A stretch of DNA of 64,000 nt, taken from contig NZ_NFID01000001.1 of assembly GCF_002161595.1 (NCBI RefSeq), positions 186,001-250,000 on the forward strand, written 5' to 3'. The stretch is from Gemmiger sp. An50. Lineage in GTDB: Bacteria; Bacillota; Clostridia; Oscillospirales; Ruminococcaceae. The notes beneath the pieces were generated by a model. That model searched no databases, was not told the origin of the DNA, and saw nothing but the letters and a program-made list of their open reading frames with translations. Shown piece after piece: positions 1 through 9,320 of this stretch; position 1 is the first letter of the stretch, and each line of letters begins with the position of its first letter. Position numbers and translations under genes: made by a program.

Positions 1-1
1 C

Positions 2-604
2 AACGACCACTACGACTGCGTGGCGGACAGCCACGTGATCCTCTCGGGCGCCGAGCTGACCGCCGACCAGGCCGCCGCCGACATGGCCGCCCTGGGCTAC
101 AGCCTGGACGACGCGGGCTACTACCAGAACGCGAAGGGCGAGCGGCTGAACCTGCGGCTGCTGGTCTACAGCGGCAACACCTACAAGCGCTACGCCGCCA
201 CCCTGCTCAAGGAGCAGCTGGGCGCGGCCGGCATCTATGTGACGGTGGAAGAGGCGTCGGATTTTGACGTTTACAGCCAAAAAGTTGCATCCGGTGATTT
301 TGACCTGTACATCGGCGAGGTCAAGTTGTATAATAATATGGATATGAGCCCCTTTTTTGAAGGGGGTCAGGCCAGTGTGGGCATCGTGCAGAGCGAAGCG
401 CTCGCCACCGCCTACGCCGCCTTTAAGGCAGACCAGAACTCCGCCGCCGCGCTGGAAGAGGCCTTTGCCGCCGAAATGCCCTATGTGCCCCTGTTGTGGC
501 GCAACGGCACGGTGGTGCACAGCCGCGGCATCAGCGGGCTGAGCTGTTCCATCAGCAACGTATTCTATTCGCTGGAAGGCCTGCGCTTCGACGCGGCCGA
601 ATAA
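2..604 (+). CDS. ABC transporter substrate-binding protein, family 5 (C-terminal part)
   Basis: Partial gene: the reading frame is open from the first full codon at position 2, and the start lies outside the window. The 200 visible residues match the C-terminal lobe of peptide/nickel-type (SBP_bac_5) solute-binding lipoproteins: a NLRLLVYSG strand, then a LLKEQLGAAGIYV helix-strand unit, then the typical ending with MPYVPLLWRNGTVVHSRGI. Such proteins sit outside the membrane and deliver oligopeptides or related solutes to an ABC permease. No permease or ATPase follows, so the rest of the system, if linked, is upstream. The 49-nt gap to the Asp23 gene has its own ribosome site. The ligand cannot be told from this fragment. 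Confidence 0.85.
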   Translation, partial: NDHYDCVADSHVILSGAELTADQAAADMAALGYSLDDAGYYQNAKGERLNLRLLVYSGNTYKRYAATLLKEQLGAAGIYVTVEEASDFDVYSQKVASGDFDLYIGEVKLYNNMDMSPFFEGGQASVGIVQSEALATAYAAFKADQNSAAALEEAFAAEMPYVPLLWRNGTVVHSRGISGLSCSISNVFYSLEGLRFDAAE

Positions 605-653
605 CCGACCCCACCGCCCACGGGCGGATACAAATGCAAAGGAGCGGCAGTTT

Positions 654-1007
654 ATGATCACATTGCAAAACCCCATGGGCACCATAAGCATGACGTCGGA
701 CTACTTCGCCGAGCTGGTCAGCCAGGCGGCCCGCAGCTGCTACGGCGTGGCGGGCATGGCCACCGGCGGCCGCGGCGACGATTTGAAGAGCCTGGTGTTC
801 GGCAACGATTTCCCGGAGAAGGGCGTGCGCGTGACCCAGTCGGACCGTCAGCTCACCATCGAGCTGCACATCAAGGTGGGCTACGGGCTGAACATCGCCA
901 CCATCGTGAAGAGCATCACCCACAAAGTCAAGCACGAGGTGGAAAAGGCCACCGGCCTGACCGTGGCCCGCATCGAGGTCTCGGTGGACGACATCGTGGC
1001 GGACTAA
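654..1007 (+). CDS. Asp23/Gls24 family envelope stress response protein
   Basis: A 117-residue protein of the usual length for the short (YloU-like) members of the Asp23/Gls24 family. It begins with GTISMTSDYFAELVSQAA, then CYGVAGMA, and ends in a conserved alpha/beta pattern around HIKVGYGLNIATIVKSI and VARIEVSVDDIV. Family members are cytoplasmic and are linked to envelope stress or membrane-associated assemblies; the molecular activity is not defined. The ATG at 654 follows GGAGCGG. It lies directly upstream of the DAK2/FakA-like gene, an order widely conserved in Firmicutes (yloU-yloV), so the two are probably co-transcribed. Confidence 0.9.
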   Translation: MITLQNPMGTISMTSDYFAELVSQAARSCYGVAGMATGGRGDDLKSLVFGNDFPEKGVRVTQSDRQLTIELHIKVGYGLNIATIVKSITHKVKHEVEKATGLTVARIEVSVDDIVAD

Positions 1008-1060
1008 AGCCCGCCCCATACCAACAACGATACTTTACTTTACATGAGGTGCAATAGCTT

Positions 1061-2752
1061 ATGATTACCGGTAAGATCCTGCGTGACGCCATCATCTCCG
1101 GCGCCAACAACATCTCCAACCAGCGCTCCCGTGTGGACGAGCTGAACGTTTTCCCCGTGCCGGACGGCGACACTGGCACCAACATGAGCATGACCGTGAT
1201 GGCGGCTGTCCGTGAGCTGGAAAACCTGGCCGACAGCTGCACCGTGGGCGAGGCCGCCAAGGTGGCCGCTTCCGCCATGCTGCGGGGCGCCCGCGGCAAC
1301 TCCGGCGTTATCACCAGCCTGCTGTTCCGCGGCCTGTCCAAGGCGCTGGACGGCAAGAAGGAAGCCGGCGCCGAGGACCTGGTCCACGCGCTGGAAAAGG
1401 GCGTTGAGGCCGCCTACAAGGCCGTGATGAAGCCCACCGAGGGCACCATGCTCACCGTGGCCCGCATCGCCAGCGAGGAAGCCAGTGCCAGCGGTCTGGC
1501 CGACGTGAACGAGCTGTGGACCCTGGTGCTGGCCGCCGGCCAGCGCGCTCTGGACAACACCCCCAACCAGCTGCCGGTCCTGAAGAAGGCCGGCGTGGTG
1601 GATGCGGGCGGCCAGGGCCTGATGGTGATCTTCGAGGGTATGGACATCGTGTTCAAGGGCGGCGAGCCCGTGAAGGGCGAGGAGCAGACCCAGAGCAAGG
1701 TCAAGCACTCCAGCGACGCCGCCGGCAAGGGCGTGTTCAGCGACGACCTGATGAAGGTTGAGGACATCAAGAACGGCTACTGCACCCAGTTCCTGGTGAA
1801 CAAGAACGAGGGCGTTTCCAGCGACAAGCTGCGCGCCTTCTGCGAGAGCAACGGCGACAGCGTGGTGGTCATTGAGGACGACGACGTGATCAACTGCCAC
1901 GTGCACACCGCCGACCCCGGCAAGATCCTGAGCCACGCCATCCAGTACGGCTACCTGACCGGCTTCAAGATCGAGAACATGCACGAGCAGTTCCTGGCCC
2001 GCCAGAAGCAGGGCAAGGGCCTGGAGAAGCAGAAGGAAGCCGAGCAGGCCGAGCAGACCAGCCCCTTTGTGTACGCCGCCGTGGACCCGGACCAGGAGTA
2101 CGGCTTTGTGGCCGTGGCTGCCGGTGAGGGCCTGGCCAACGTATTCACCGACCTGGGCGTTTCCGCCGTGGTTTCCGGCGGCCAGACCATGAACCCCTCC
2201 ACTGAGGACATCGTGGCCGCGGTGCAGAGCGTGCCCGCCAAGACCGTGTTCGTGCTGCCCAACAACAAGAACATCATCATGGCCGCCGAGCAGGCCCAGA
2301 AGCTGGCCGACCGGCGCATCGTGGTGCTGCCCACCCGCACCGTTCCCCAGGGCATCACCGCCATGCTGAGCTTTGACCCGGACGCCACCGTGGACGCCAA
2401 CACCATCAACATGATGGACGCCGCCGGTCAGGTGAGCACCGGTCTTGTGACCTTCGCCGCCCGCAACAGCGACTTCGACGGCCACAAGATCAAGAAGGGC
2501 GAGATCATGGCCATGGAGAACGGCAAGATCGTGAACATCGGCACCGACATCACCAAGACCACCTACCGTCTGGCCCGCAGCATGGTAAAGAAGGACACCA
2601 GCTTCATCACCCTGATTTCCGGCTGTGACGTGAGCGAAGAGGACGCCCAGCGCACTCTGGAGCTGGTGCAGGCCAAGGTGGGCGACGGCATCGAGGTCAC
2701 CCTGATCAACGGCGGCCAGCCCGTCTACTACTACATGATCAGCGTGGAGTAA
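1061..2752 (+). CDS. DAK2 domain fatty acid kinase-like protein (YloV/FakA family)
   Basis: A 563-residue protein with an N-terminal DhaL/DAK2 domain. It has the ATP/Mg site PDGDTGTNMS (about residues 34-43), GARGNSGVI (about 75-85), PTEGTML and VDAGGQGL, followed by the middle and C-terminal domains of the YloV/FakA family. In characterised homologues (FakA) the protein phosphorylates fatty acids held by a FakB (DegV) partner, feeding exogenous fatty acids into phospholipid synthesis. No FakB gene is visible here. It follows the Asp23 gene by 53 nt, with a GAGGTG ribosome site before ATG 1061. The hairpin at 2789-2817 ends the transcript or separates it from recG. Codon use is strongly biased, suggesting good expression. 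Confidence 0.9.
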   Translation: MITGKILRDAIISGANNISNQRSRVDELNVFPVPDGDTGTNMSMTVMAAVRELENLADSCTVGEAAKVAASAMLRGARGNSGVITSLLFRGLSKALDGKKEAGAEDLVHALEKGVEAAYKAVMKPTEGTMLTVARIASEEASASGLADVNELWTLVLAAGQRALDNTPNQLPVLKKAGVVDAGGQGLMVIFEGMDIVFKGGEPVKGEEQTQSKVKHSSDAAGKGVFSDDLMKVEDIKNGYCTQFLVNKNEGVSSDKLRAFCESNGDSVVVIEDDDVINCHVHTADPGKILSHAIQYGYLTGFKIENMHEQFLARQKQGKGLEKQKEAEQAEQTSPFVYAAVDPDQEYGFVAVAAGEGLANVFTDLGVSAVVSGGQTMNPSTEDIVAAVQSVPAKTVFVLPNNKNIIMAAEQAQKLADRRIVVLPTRTVPQGITAMLSFDPDATVDANTINMMDAAGQVSTGLVTFAARNSDFDGHKIKKGEIMAMENGKIVNIGTDITKTTYRLARSMVKKDTSFITLISGCDVSEEDAQRTLELVQAKVGDGIEVTLINGGQPVYYYMISVE

Positions 2753-2788
2753 TTCTTCCCTGATCGCACAGCGTTTTGCGTATTCTGA

Positions 2789-2817
2789 GCGCCGCCGGAA
2801 ACCGGCGGCGCTTTTTT
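2789..2817 (+). terminator. Intrinsic terminator after the DAK2 gene
   Basis: Stem GCGCCGCCGG / CCGGCGGCGC with an AAA loop, followed by TTTTTT. It lies 36 nt after the DAK2 stop codon and before the RecG ribosome site. It argues against RecG starting at an upstream in-frame codon. Confidence 0.85.
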
Positions 2818-2853
2818 CTACCCTTTGATTCACACAAAAAAGGAGGCCCCGCC

Positions 2854-4902
2854 ATGAAGCCGGATACCCCCATTCAATACGTCAAGGGCGTGGGCCCCAA
2901 GCTGGCCGAGCGCTTCGCCCGGCTGGGCATCGCCACCGTGGGCGACCTGCTCTGCCACTATCCTCGCCGCTACATTGATTACAGCCAGCCCAGCCCCATC
3001 GCCGAAGCCCCCTCCGGCGCCGATGTGGTCATCAAGGCCGAGGTCTGCGCCAAGAAGGGGGCGGTGCGCCTGCCCGGCGGCCGCACCATGGTGCAGGCCA
3101 CTGCCGCAGACGACACCGGCACCTTGACCCTCACCTGGTTCAACACCCATTTCATGGCGGACAAGCTGCTGCTGGGCGAGGAATACTACTTTGAGGGCCG
3201 GGCGAAAGGCGCGCTCTCCCGCCGGGAAATGGCAAACCCCATCGTGCGCACCCAGGCGGAGGTGGAGCGCAAACCCTTCGTGGCGGTCTATCCCCAGACC
3301 GAGGGCCTGGCCAGCGGCCAGATCGCCCGCTGTGTGGAGAACGCGCTGGCCACCGCCGACCCGCTGCCGGAGCCGCTGCCGCCGGACTACCTGCCCCGGT
3401 TCCGCATGCCGGACAAATGGACGGCGGTGAAGAACATCCATCACCCCTCCTCGCCCCAGGCGCTGGCGGCGGCCCGGCGGCGGCTGGTATTTGAGGAACT
3501 GTTCACGTTGCAGATCGGCCTGAGCTTACTCAAAAGCCGGGGCGCGGTGAAGAGCGGCGCGCCCATGCAGCCCACCGGCCTGACCCCCTTCTGGGACAGC
3601 CTGCCCTTCTCCCCCACCGGGGCCCAGCGGCGGGCCGCAGCGGAAATCTGCGCCGACATGGCCGCCAAACAGCCCATGAACCGGCTGTTGCAGGGGGACG
3701 TGGGCAGCGGCAAAACGCTGGTGGCCGCGGCGGGCGTTTACATGGCGGCGAAGAACGGCTACCAAAGCGCCCTCATGGCCCCCACCGAGATTCTGGCCGC
3801 CCAGCACGCGGCCACCCTGCAAACCTTTCTCGAGCCCTTCGGGCTGCGGGTGGCCCTGCTCACCGGCGGCATGAAGGGCGCCCAGAAGCGCACCACGCTG
3901 GCGGCCATCGCCGCCCACGAAGCCGATTTGATTGTGGGCACCCACGCGGTGATCAGCAGCGGGGTGGAGTTCGCAAAGCTGGGCTTTGCGGTGGTGGACG
4001 AGCAGCACCGGTTCGGCGTGCGCCAGCGGGGCCTGCTGGCGGACAAATCCATCGCCCCCCATGTGCTGGTGATGAGCGCCACGCCCATTCCCCGCACCCT
4101 GGGCCTGTTGATGTACGGCGACCTGGACATCTCCATCCTGGACGAGCTGCCCCCCGGTCGCCTGCCGGTAAAAACCTACGCGGTGACCGGCAAAAAGCGG
4201 CGGGACATGTACCACTTTCTGGACGACCAGATCGACAAGGGCCACCAGGTGTACATCGTCTGCCCCCGGGTGGAGGAGAGCGATACCGAAGCCCCCGGCG
4301 CGGCGGATTTACAGGCGGTGACCAGCTACCTCACCGACGTGGCCCAAGCCCTTCTGCCCCACCGGCGCATCGGCCTGATGCACGGCAAGCTGAAACCCAA
4401 GGAAAAGGCCGCCGTAATGGACCAGTTCAAAAACGGCGAGCTGGACGTGCTGGTCTCCACCACCGTGATCGAGGTGGGCGTGGACGTGCCCAACGCCACG
4501 GTGATGGTGATCGAGAACGCGGAGCGGTACGGCCTGTCGGCGCTGCACCAGCTGCGGGGCCGGGTGGGCCGCGGCGGCGGTGAAGCTTATTGTATTCTCA
4601 TCAGCGACCACACCGGCGAAGCGGTGCGGGACCGGCTGCGCTTTCTCTGCCACACCCAGGACGGCTTCGAGATCGCCAAATACGACCTGGAGACCCGGGG
4701 CCCCGGCGACTTCTTCGGCGACCGGCAGCACGGCCTGCCCACCCTGCAATTGGCCGACCTGATGGGCGACACCCGCACCCTGGAAGCCGCCCAAAAATGC
4801 GCTCACGAGCTGCTGGAGGAAGACCCCAAGCTCGCCGCCCCAGAGCACAGCCTGCTGGCGGCTCAGGTGTCCCATCTGTTTGAACGCACCACCTTCAACT
4901 GA
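2854..4902 (+). CDS. recG: ATP-dependent DNA helicase RecG
   Basis: A 682-residue protein, the normal RecG length. The N-terminal wedge region starts with the helix-hairpin-helix-like YVKGVGPKLAERFARLGI and is followed by an OB fold. The helicase core shows Walker A GDVGSGKT (near residue 282), the DEQH box DEQHRFG (near 382), SATPIPRTL (near 408) and motif VI QLRGRVGRGG (near 566). RecG is a cytoplasmic branch-migration helicase that regresses stalled forks and processes recombination intermediates. ATG 2854 is chosen because AAAAGGAGG precedes it; an in-frame extension to 2776 would run through the terminator. It is followed after 50 nt by an oxidoreductase with its own ribosome site. Confidence 0.97.
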   Translation: MKPDTPIQYVKGVGPKLAERFARLGIATVGDLLCHYPRRYIDYSQPSPIAEAPSGADVVIKAEVCAKKGAVRLPGGRTMVQATAADDTGTLTLTWFNTHFMADKLLLGEEYYFEGRAKGALSRREMANPIVRTQAEVERKPFVAVYPQTEGLASGQIARCVENALATADPLPEPLPPDYLPRFRMPDKWTAVKNIHHPSSPQALAAARRRLVFEELFTLQIGLSLLKSRGAVKSGAPMQPTGLTPFWDSLPFSPTGAQRRAAAEICADMAAKQPMNRLLQGDVGSGKTLVAAAGVYMAAKNGYQSALMAPTEILAAQHAATLQTFLEPFGLRVALLTGGMKGAQKRTTLAAIAAHEADLIVGTHAVISSGVEFAKLGFAVVDEQHRFGVRQRGLLADKSIAPHVLVMSATPIPRTLGLLMYGDLDISILDELPPGRLPVKTYAVTGKKRRDMYHFLDDQIDKGHQVYIVCPRVEESDTEAPGAADLQAVTSYLTDVAQALLPHRRIGLMHGKLKPKEKAAVMDQFKNGELDVLVSTTVIEVGVDVPNATVMVIENAERYGLSALHQLRGRVGRGGGEAYCILISDHTGEAVRDRLRFLCHTQDGFEIAKYDLETRGPGDFFGDRQHGLPTLQLADLMGDTRTLEAAQKCAHELLEEDPKLAAPEHSLLAAQVSHLFERTTFN

Positions 4903-4952
4903 CCAGGCGGCGGACGGCCAAACGCCGCGCCCCGCAAAAAGGAGGAATCGCC

Positions 4953-6068
4953 ATGCTCCGTGTAGGCGTCGCCGGAATCGGCTCCATTGCCCAGGTGTAT
5001 CTGGGCCTGTTCGCTGCGGGAAAAATCCCCGGCGGGTACGTCACCGCCCTGTCCAGCCGCAGCCCGGCCCACCTGACCGCCGCCCGGGACCAGTTCTGCG
5101 CCCCGGACACCGCCCTCTTCACCGATTACGAAGCCATGCTGCACAGCGGCCTTATTGACGTGGTGATGATCTGCACGCCCCACAACCAGCATGTGCCCAT
5201 GGCGCTGCAGGCGCTGAAGGCCGGGGTGCATCCCCTGATCGAGAAACCTCTGGCGGTGGACGCGGACGAAGCCCGCGCCCTGCTGGACGCCTGCCGTGCC
5301 CACCCGGAGCTGACCGCCGGGGTGCTCTACTGCCGCCGGGCCAGCGCCGCCTATCAGCAGGTGCGGAATGTGACCTCGGAGCACCTGATCGGGCAGGTCA
5401 AGCGGGTCTGCTGGATCATCACCAACCTGTACCGCACCCCCGCCTACCACGCCAGCCAGCCCTGGCGGGGCACTTGGAAGGGCGAGGGTGGCGGACTGCT
5501 GCTCACCCAGGCCAGCCACCAGCTGGATCTGCTCACCTGGCTGTTCGGAGTGCCCAAGGAGGTGACGGCCCTGTGCGAATTCGGGGCCGAGCGGGACATC
5601 CAGGTGGAAAACGACGTGACCCTGCACATGCGCTGGGCGAACGGCGCCACCGGCCAGTTCATCGCCTCCAGCCGGGAATTCCCCGGCACCAACCGGCTGG
5701 AAGTGAGCGGCAGCAAGGGCCGGATGGTTCTGGAGGACGACAAGAACTTCCACATGCATCACCTGATCCGGGACGAACGGGAATTTGCCCAAAACACCAC
5801 CGGCTATTTCGGCCCCATCCCCCACACCGAGGAATGGTGGTCCCGCCCGGAGGAGCCGAACGAGGTGCAGCAGGCGGCCATCGTGGCGGATTTTCTGGCG
5901 GCAGTCACCGAGCACCGGCCGCCGCTCTGCCCGGTGTCCAGCGCGCTGGACAGCCTGCTGCTCACCAACGCGGCCTATCTTTCCGCCTGGCAGGGCGGCA
6001 CCGTGCCGGTGCCCCCGCCCCCGGGCGCCTACGCCGCCGAACTGGCAAAGCGGATGGAAGAGGAATAA
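4953..6068 (+). CDS. Gfo/Idh/MocA family NAD(P)-dependent oxidoreductase
   Basis: A 371-residue protein, typical for the family. The N-terminal Rossmann fold has the GVAGIGSIAQVY dinucleotide loop (residues 4-15), followed by the conserved LIEKPLAVD motif (near residue 96), where the Lys is the usual catalytic or substrate residue. The C-terminal alpha/beta domain contains the typical GGGLLLTQASHQLDLLTWLFG segment with the catalytic-region His. Members oxidise or reduce sugars, inositols and related compounds; the substrate cannot be named from sequence. ATG 4953 follows AAAAAGGAGGAATCGCC. It lies 50 nt after recG and may be read through from it. A strong hairpin separates it from the convergent gene downstream. 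Confidence 0.9.
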   Translation: MLRVGVAGIGSIAQVYLGLFAAGKIPGGYVTALSSRSPAHLTAARDQFCAPDTALFTDYEAMLHSGLIDVVMICTPHNQHVPMALQALKAGVHPLIEKPLAVDADEARALLDACRAHPELTAGVLYCRRASAAYQQVRNVTSEHLIGQVKRVCWIITNLYRTPAYHASQPWRGTWKGEGGGLLLTQASHQLDLLTWLFGVPKEVTALCEFGAERDIQVENDVTLHMRWANGATGQFIASSREFPGTNRLEVSGSKGRMVLEDDKNFHMHHLIRDEREFAQNTTGYFGPIPHTEEWWSRPEEPNEVQQAAIVADFLAAVTEHRPPLCPVSSALDSLLLTNAAYLSAWQGGTVPVPPPPGAYAAELAKRMEEE

Positions 6069-6078
6069 CAAAAAACAC

Positions 6079-6120
6079 AGCGCCCCCGGGCCTGCCATTC
6101 TGGCAAGGCCCGGGGGCGCT
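6079..6120 (-). terminator. Strong hairpin terminator between convergent genes
   Basis: Stem AGCGCCCCCGGGCC / GGCCCGGGGGCGCT between two converging genes. On the minus strand it is followed by GTGTTTTTTGTT, a good terminator for the TPR/SUFU gene. On the plus strand the tail (GTTCTGTTT) is weaker but could also serve the oxidoreductase gene. Confidence 0.85.
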
Positions 6121-6131
6121 GTTCTGTTTAG

Positions 6132-9100
6132 TCAGTTCTGTTCTTTTCCCGGCCGGGCAGCTTCGTCCCGCAGGTTCACACCGCCGCAGTTCAGCCGGAA
6201 CACGTGGAAGCCGATCTCGGCGAAGGGGTAGCGGTTCAGCAGCGCGCTGGCCGCGTTCAGCACCGGCTTCAAATCAAAGCAGATGCAGTCGATGTAGGAA
6301 TAGGCAAAGCCGGTGGCCCCGCCCAGAATCCACACATTCTCCCCCGCCGCCTGCTGCAATTCATCCTCCAGGCGGCCCCGCAGCTCCACCCGCTGGGCCT
6401 CCGGCACCTGCTCGGTGCTGTAGAAGAAAAAGCCGCAGATCACGCCATCCGCCTGCAAACGGTCCATCCGGGAATCGTCGCCCCGGTAGTAGTCCGCCAG
6501 CAGCTCGCTGCAGCAGGTGGCACCGGCGATCACGTCCTGCCGCAGGGCCCAGTCTTCCTGGGTGGCAGGCTCGTAGCAATAGTTCTGGTAGTTCCAGCCG
6601 ATGGTCTGGGCCTCGTCCAGCGCGGCCTCGTCGCCGCCGCAGAACCAGTCCGCCATCTGTTTGCGCAATTCGCACAGGGGCATGCCGCCCTGGGGCCGAG
6701 GCGCGCTCAGCACCTCCAGCCGCTCCACACGGCACAGCGCGGCTCCCTCGCCCATGGCCTGACTCAGCAGCCGGGCCGCGGGGGCGATGTCCTGCCCAGC
6801 ATGCAGCTCGGGGGCCCAAAGGGCCACCACGGCCTTGTCGCCCCGCCGCTGGGGCCAGGCCAGCACTTGATTCAAGGCCGGGGCCTCCGGGTCGGCGGGC
6901 TGGCCCGCCCAGAACACCCAGCGCTCGGCCAGCGCCGCAGGGGCCTGCTCCCGCCAATACAAAATCTCGATCAAGCGGGTGGGCATGCACTCGGCCCACA
7001 CCGCCAGCCGCAGCCTGCCGTCCGACCCGGTGTCCAGCGAGAACTCCGCCCCGCCGAACACACCGGCCAGCAGCTCGGCGTGGGCCTGGCGGGCCTTTTG
7101 GGGTTCGCCCGCCTCGCTCAGCGCCCGCAGCGCGGCTTCCCGGGCCGAAAAGGCGGCCCAGTAATCCCGCACCCGCTCGGTGAAGGGCTGCTTTTGCACC
7201 GGCAGCGCCATGGCACTGCGGCACCAGTCCAGATACCGCTCGGTCTCCTCGTCGCCGGGGGCCAGCTCGTCCGCCCGGTCAAAGGCCTCCAGCGCCTTCT
7301 CCTCTTTGCCCAGATGATACCAGGCGTACCCCGCCCGGAAATGCCACAGCGGATCCGCCGCGCTCTGCTCCCTGCACTGCTCCAGCACCTGCAAGGCCTC
7401 TTCAAAGCGGCCCAGATTGTTCAGCGCCCGGGCCTGCTGGCCCAGCAGCTTCGGCCCGCGCTGTTCGGGCTCCACCGCCAGGATGGCCTCGAGAATCCGC
7501 TCGTACTGCCGGTCCGCATTCCAGGCCTCGATCTGCTCTAGCAGGGCCTCGTTTTCCGGCGCGCCGCCCTTTGCCGGGCAGGCGTTGGGCCGAAGCGGAG
7601 TGCCCAGCGGGGCCCGGGGCTCCAGCTGGGTTTCGTCGAACAGGCGCAGAAGCCCCTCGGCCTCGTGCTCCAGCTTATAGGCCATCTCTTCGTTGTAAAG
7701 GGGCGCGGCCTGGTACAGGTTCACCTCGCCCCCGCCGGGCAGCGGACAGACCGCCGCCGCGTCCGGCACGCCGCCGGGGGTGAGCAGCATCACCCCGGTG
7801 AAGCCGCAGCCGGGGGCAAAGGGCCGCCCGTTGGGGATGGTATGGCCCCAGCCCAGCCAGGTGCCCTGCTCCCGGGGCATGGCGGCCAGCAGCCGCAGCC
7901 AGCCCACCGGCCAGGCGTCCTTCGGGTCGGCGGAAAGGGCGTTCCAGTCCGGGGGCAGATACATCATGATCTCGGCCCGCTCGGCCCCGAAGCCCGCCAG
8001 CTCCGGCGGCACGTTCATGGGCGCGGCCCCCATGCCGCAGGTGACGAGCACCGTCCAATGCCGGTGCCGGGTGGGCCCCAGCACCAGCAGCTCCACCCCG
8101 CCCCGCTCGGCCGGGGGGATCACCCGGTCCACCGGGCCCAGCCAGCGGCGCAGATGCTCGATCAGCCGGTCCTTCTGCTCTTTTGTATAGGCGGCAGCGG
8201 GAACCGGAGACTCCGCCGTCTCCTCCTCCGGGGGCAGGGGCACTTCATCCGCCGAGTAGTCCTCATACTGCGGCTCGCCCCAAATTTCAAACCGGGGGTC
8301 GAACCGCTGGTAGGCAAAAAGCCGTTCCTCCCGGCTGCGGCCCACCTGGTACCCCAGCCGGAAGCAGCCGCTGCGCTCAACCAGCAGATGGGCCAGCTCC
8401 AGCCGGCGGCCCGGCTCCTTTTTGCGGATGGCCGCCTTGGCCAGCCGGTCCAGCTCCTCCAGCCGGGCGGTGAGGGCGGCGGCCCAGTCCTGGCCGATCT
8501 TGCCCGCGCCCCGCTGGTTCATGTCCAGCCGCAGGTTCACCAGATCGCCTTGAAAAATCAGGTCCGCAAAGCAGTAGATGCCCTCAAAGAGGGGATTCTC
8601 CGCCCCGAAGGCCGCGGCGGCCTTCGCCAAGCCCTCGTCGTCGCCCAGCATGCACAGCACTGCTTCCTCGGCGGGGGTGCGCAGGCCATGGCTGGCCCGC
8701 TCCTCGCTCTGGGCCGGGCAGACGCCCTCCGCCTCCAGCCGGGCCACCTCGATCTGTTCAAGACTCTGCCCCGCCTGCAAGCGCTCCAAGGCGTCCGCAA
8801 GGCGGCGCTGGCCGGGGTGGGCGGCAAGGCCCGCTTCCAGCAGCGCGATGCCCTCGGCTTTGTCGCCAAAATGGGCGGCGAGCACCGCCGCCAGATACCG
8901 GCAGACTTCGTCCTGTTCATCCAGCGCGAGACCCATGCGGGCCAGACGCAGCGCCTCTTCGGGTGTGCCGGTATACAGCCGGGCCAAGGCCAGACTGCGG
9001 CACCATTCCAGATTGCTTTGGCCCTGCTCTTCCAGCCGGGCCAGCCACTGCACCGCCTGCTGCCAGGCCTCGTACTCCGCCGCGCCCAGGTCCAGCCGGG

Positions 9101-9272
9101 CCACCAGCAGCGCCAGCTCCAGGTCCGCGCGCATCTGCTCCCGGCTGACAAGGCCCAGATCGATGGCTCCCTCCACCTGATCCTGCACCAGATCCAGCGC
9201 GTCGTACCAGCGGCCCTCAGCCGCTAATTTCTCGGCACGGGTCCGGGTCTTTTCGTCCAACAGCCGTGTCAT
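6132..9272 (-). CDS. Giant TPR protein with a SUFU (suppressor of fused) domain
   Basis: A 1046-residue, Glu/Ala-rich protein without signal peptide or membrane segments. Residues about 1-190 contain TPR-like helical repeats (for example WCRSLALARLYTGTPEEALRL). Residues about 365-545 match bacterial SUFU domains: TCGMGAAPMNVPPE, MMYLPPDW, WPVGWLRLLA, TWLGWGHTIPNGRPF and LYNEEMAYKLEHEAEGLLRLF. A second TPR block follows at about 575-720 (ALNNLGRFEEALQVLEQC, WYHLGKEEKALEAFDRA). The roughly 320-residue C-terminal domain is conserved-looking but unnamed by me. Bacterial SUFU domains occur among polymorphic-toxin immunity proteins (family knowledge); an immunity or scaffold role here is inference. 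It follows the DUF4261 gene by 48 nt on the same strand, a likely operon. Confidence 0.85.
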   Translation of the reverse strand: MTRLLDEKTRTRAEKLAAEGRWYDALDLVQDQVEGAIDLGLVSREQMRADLELALLVARLDLGAAEYEAWQQAVQWLARLEEQGQSNLEWCRSLALARLYTGTPEEALRLARMGLALDEQDEVCRYLAAVLAAHFGDKAEGIALLEAGLAAHPGQRRLADALERLQAGQSLEQIEVARLEAEGVCPAQSEERASHGLRTPAEEAVLCMLGDDEGLAKAAAAFGAENPLFEGIYCFADLIFQGDLVNLRLDMNQRGAGKIGQDWAAALTARLEELDRLAKAAIRKKEPGRRLELAHLLVERSGCFRLGYQVGRSREERLFAYQRFDPRFEIWGEPQYEDYSADEVPLPPEEETAESPVPAAAYTKEQKDRLIEHLRRWLGPVDRVIPPAERGGVELLVLGPTRHRHWTVLVTCGMGAAPMNVPPELAGFGAERAEIMMYLPPDWNALSADPKDAWPVGWLRLLAAMPREQGTWLGWGHTIPNGRPFAPGCGFTGVMLLTPGGVPDAAAVCPLPGGGEVNLYQAAPLYNEEMAYKLEHEAEGLLRLFDETQLEPRAPLGTPLRPNACPAKGGAPENEALLEQIEAWNADRQYERILEAILAVEPEQRGPKLLGQQARALNNLGRFEEALQVLEQCREQSAADPLWHFRAGYAWYHLGKEEKALEAFDRADELAPGDEETERYLDWCRSAMALPVQKQPFTERVRDYWAAFSAREAALRALSEAGEPQKARQAHAELLAGVFGGAEFSLDTGSDGRLRLAVWAECMPTRLIEILYWREQAPAALAERWVFWAGQPADPEAPALNQVLAWPQRRGDKAVVALWAPELHAGQDIAPAARLLSQAMGEGAALCRVERLEVLSAPRPQGGMPLCELRKQMADWFCGGDEAALDEAQTIGWNYQNYCYEPATQEDWALRQDVIAGATCCSELLADYYRGDDSRMDRLQADGVICGFFFYSTEQVPEAQRVELRGRLEDELQQAAGENVWILGGATGFAYSYIDCICFDLKPVLNAASALLNRYPFAEIGFHVFRLNCGGVNLRDEAARPGKEQN

Positions 9273-9320
9273 CCCCTGTTTCGTTCTCCTTCCCTGTTTC
9301 CTGTGTCAAATTCCCTGTGC

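Noticed and set aside
1040..2833. A minus-strand open frame of about 600 codons antisense to the DAK2 gene
   Set aside because: His/Val/Gly-rich shadow of a clear plus-strand gene, with no ribosome site and no homology.
2776..2853. Upstream extension of RecG
   Set aside because: The extension crosses an intrinsic terminator, while ATG 2854 has AAAAGGAGG and matches the usual N-terminus.
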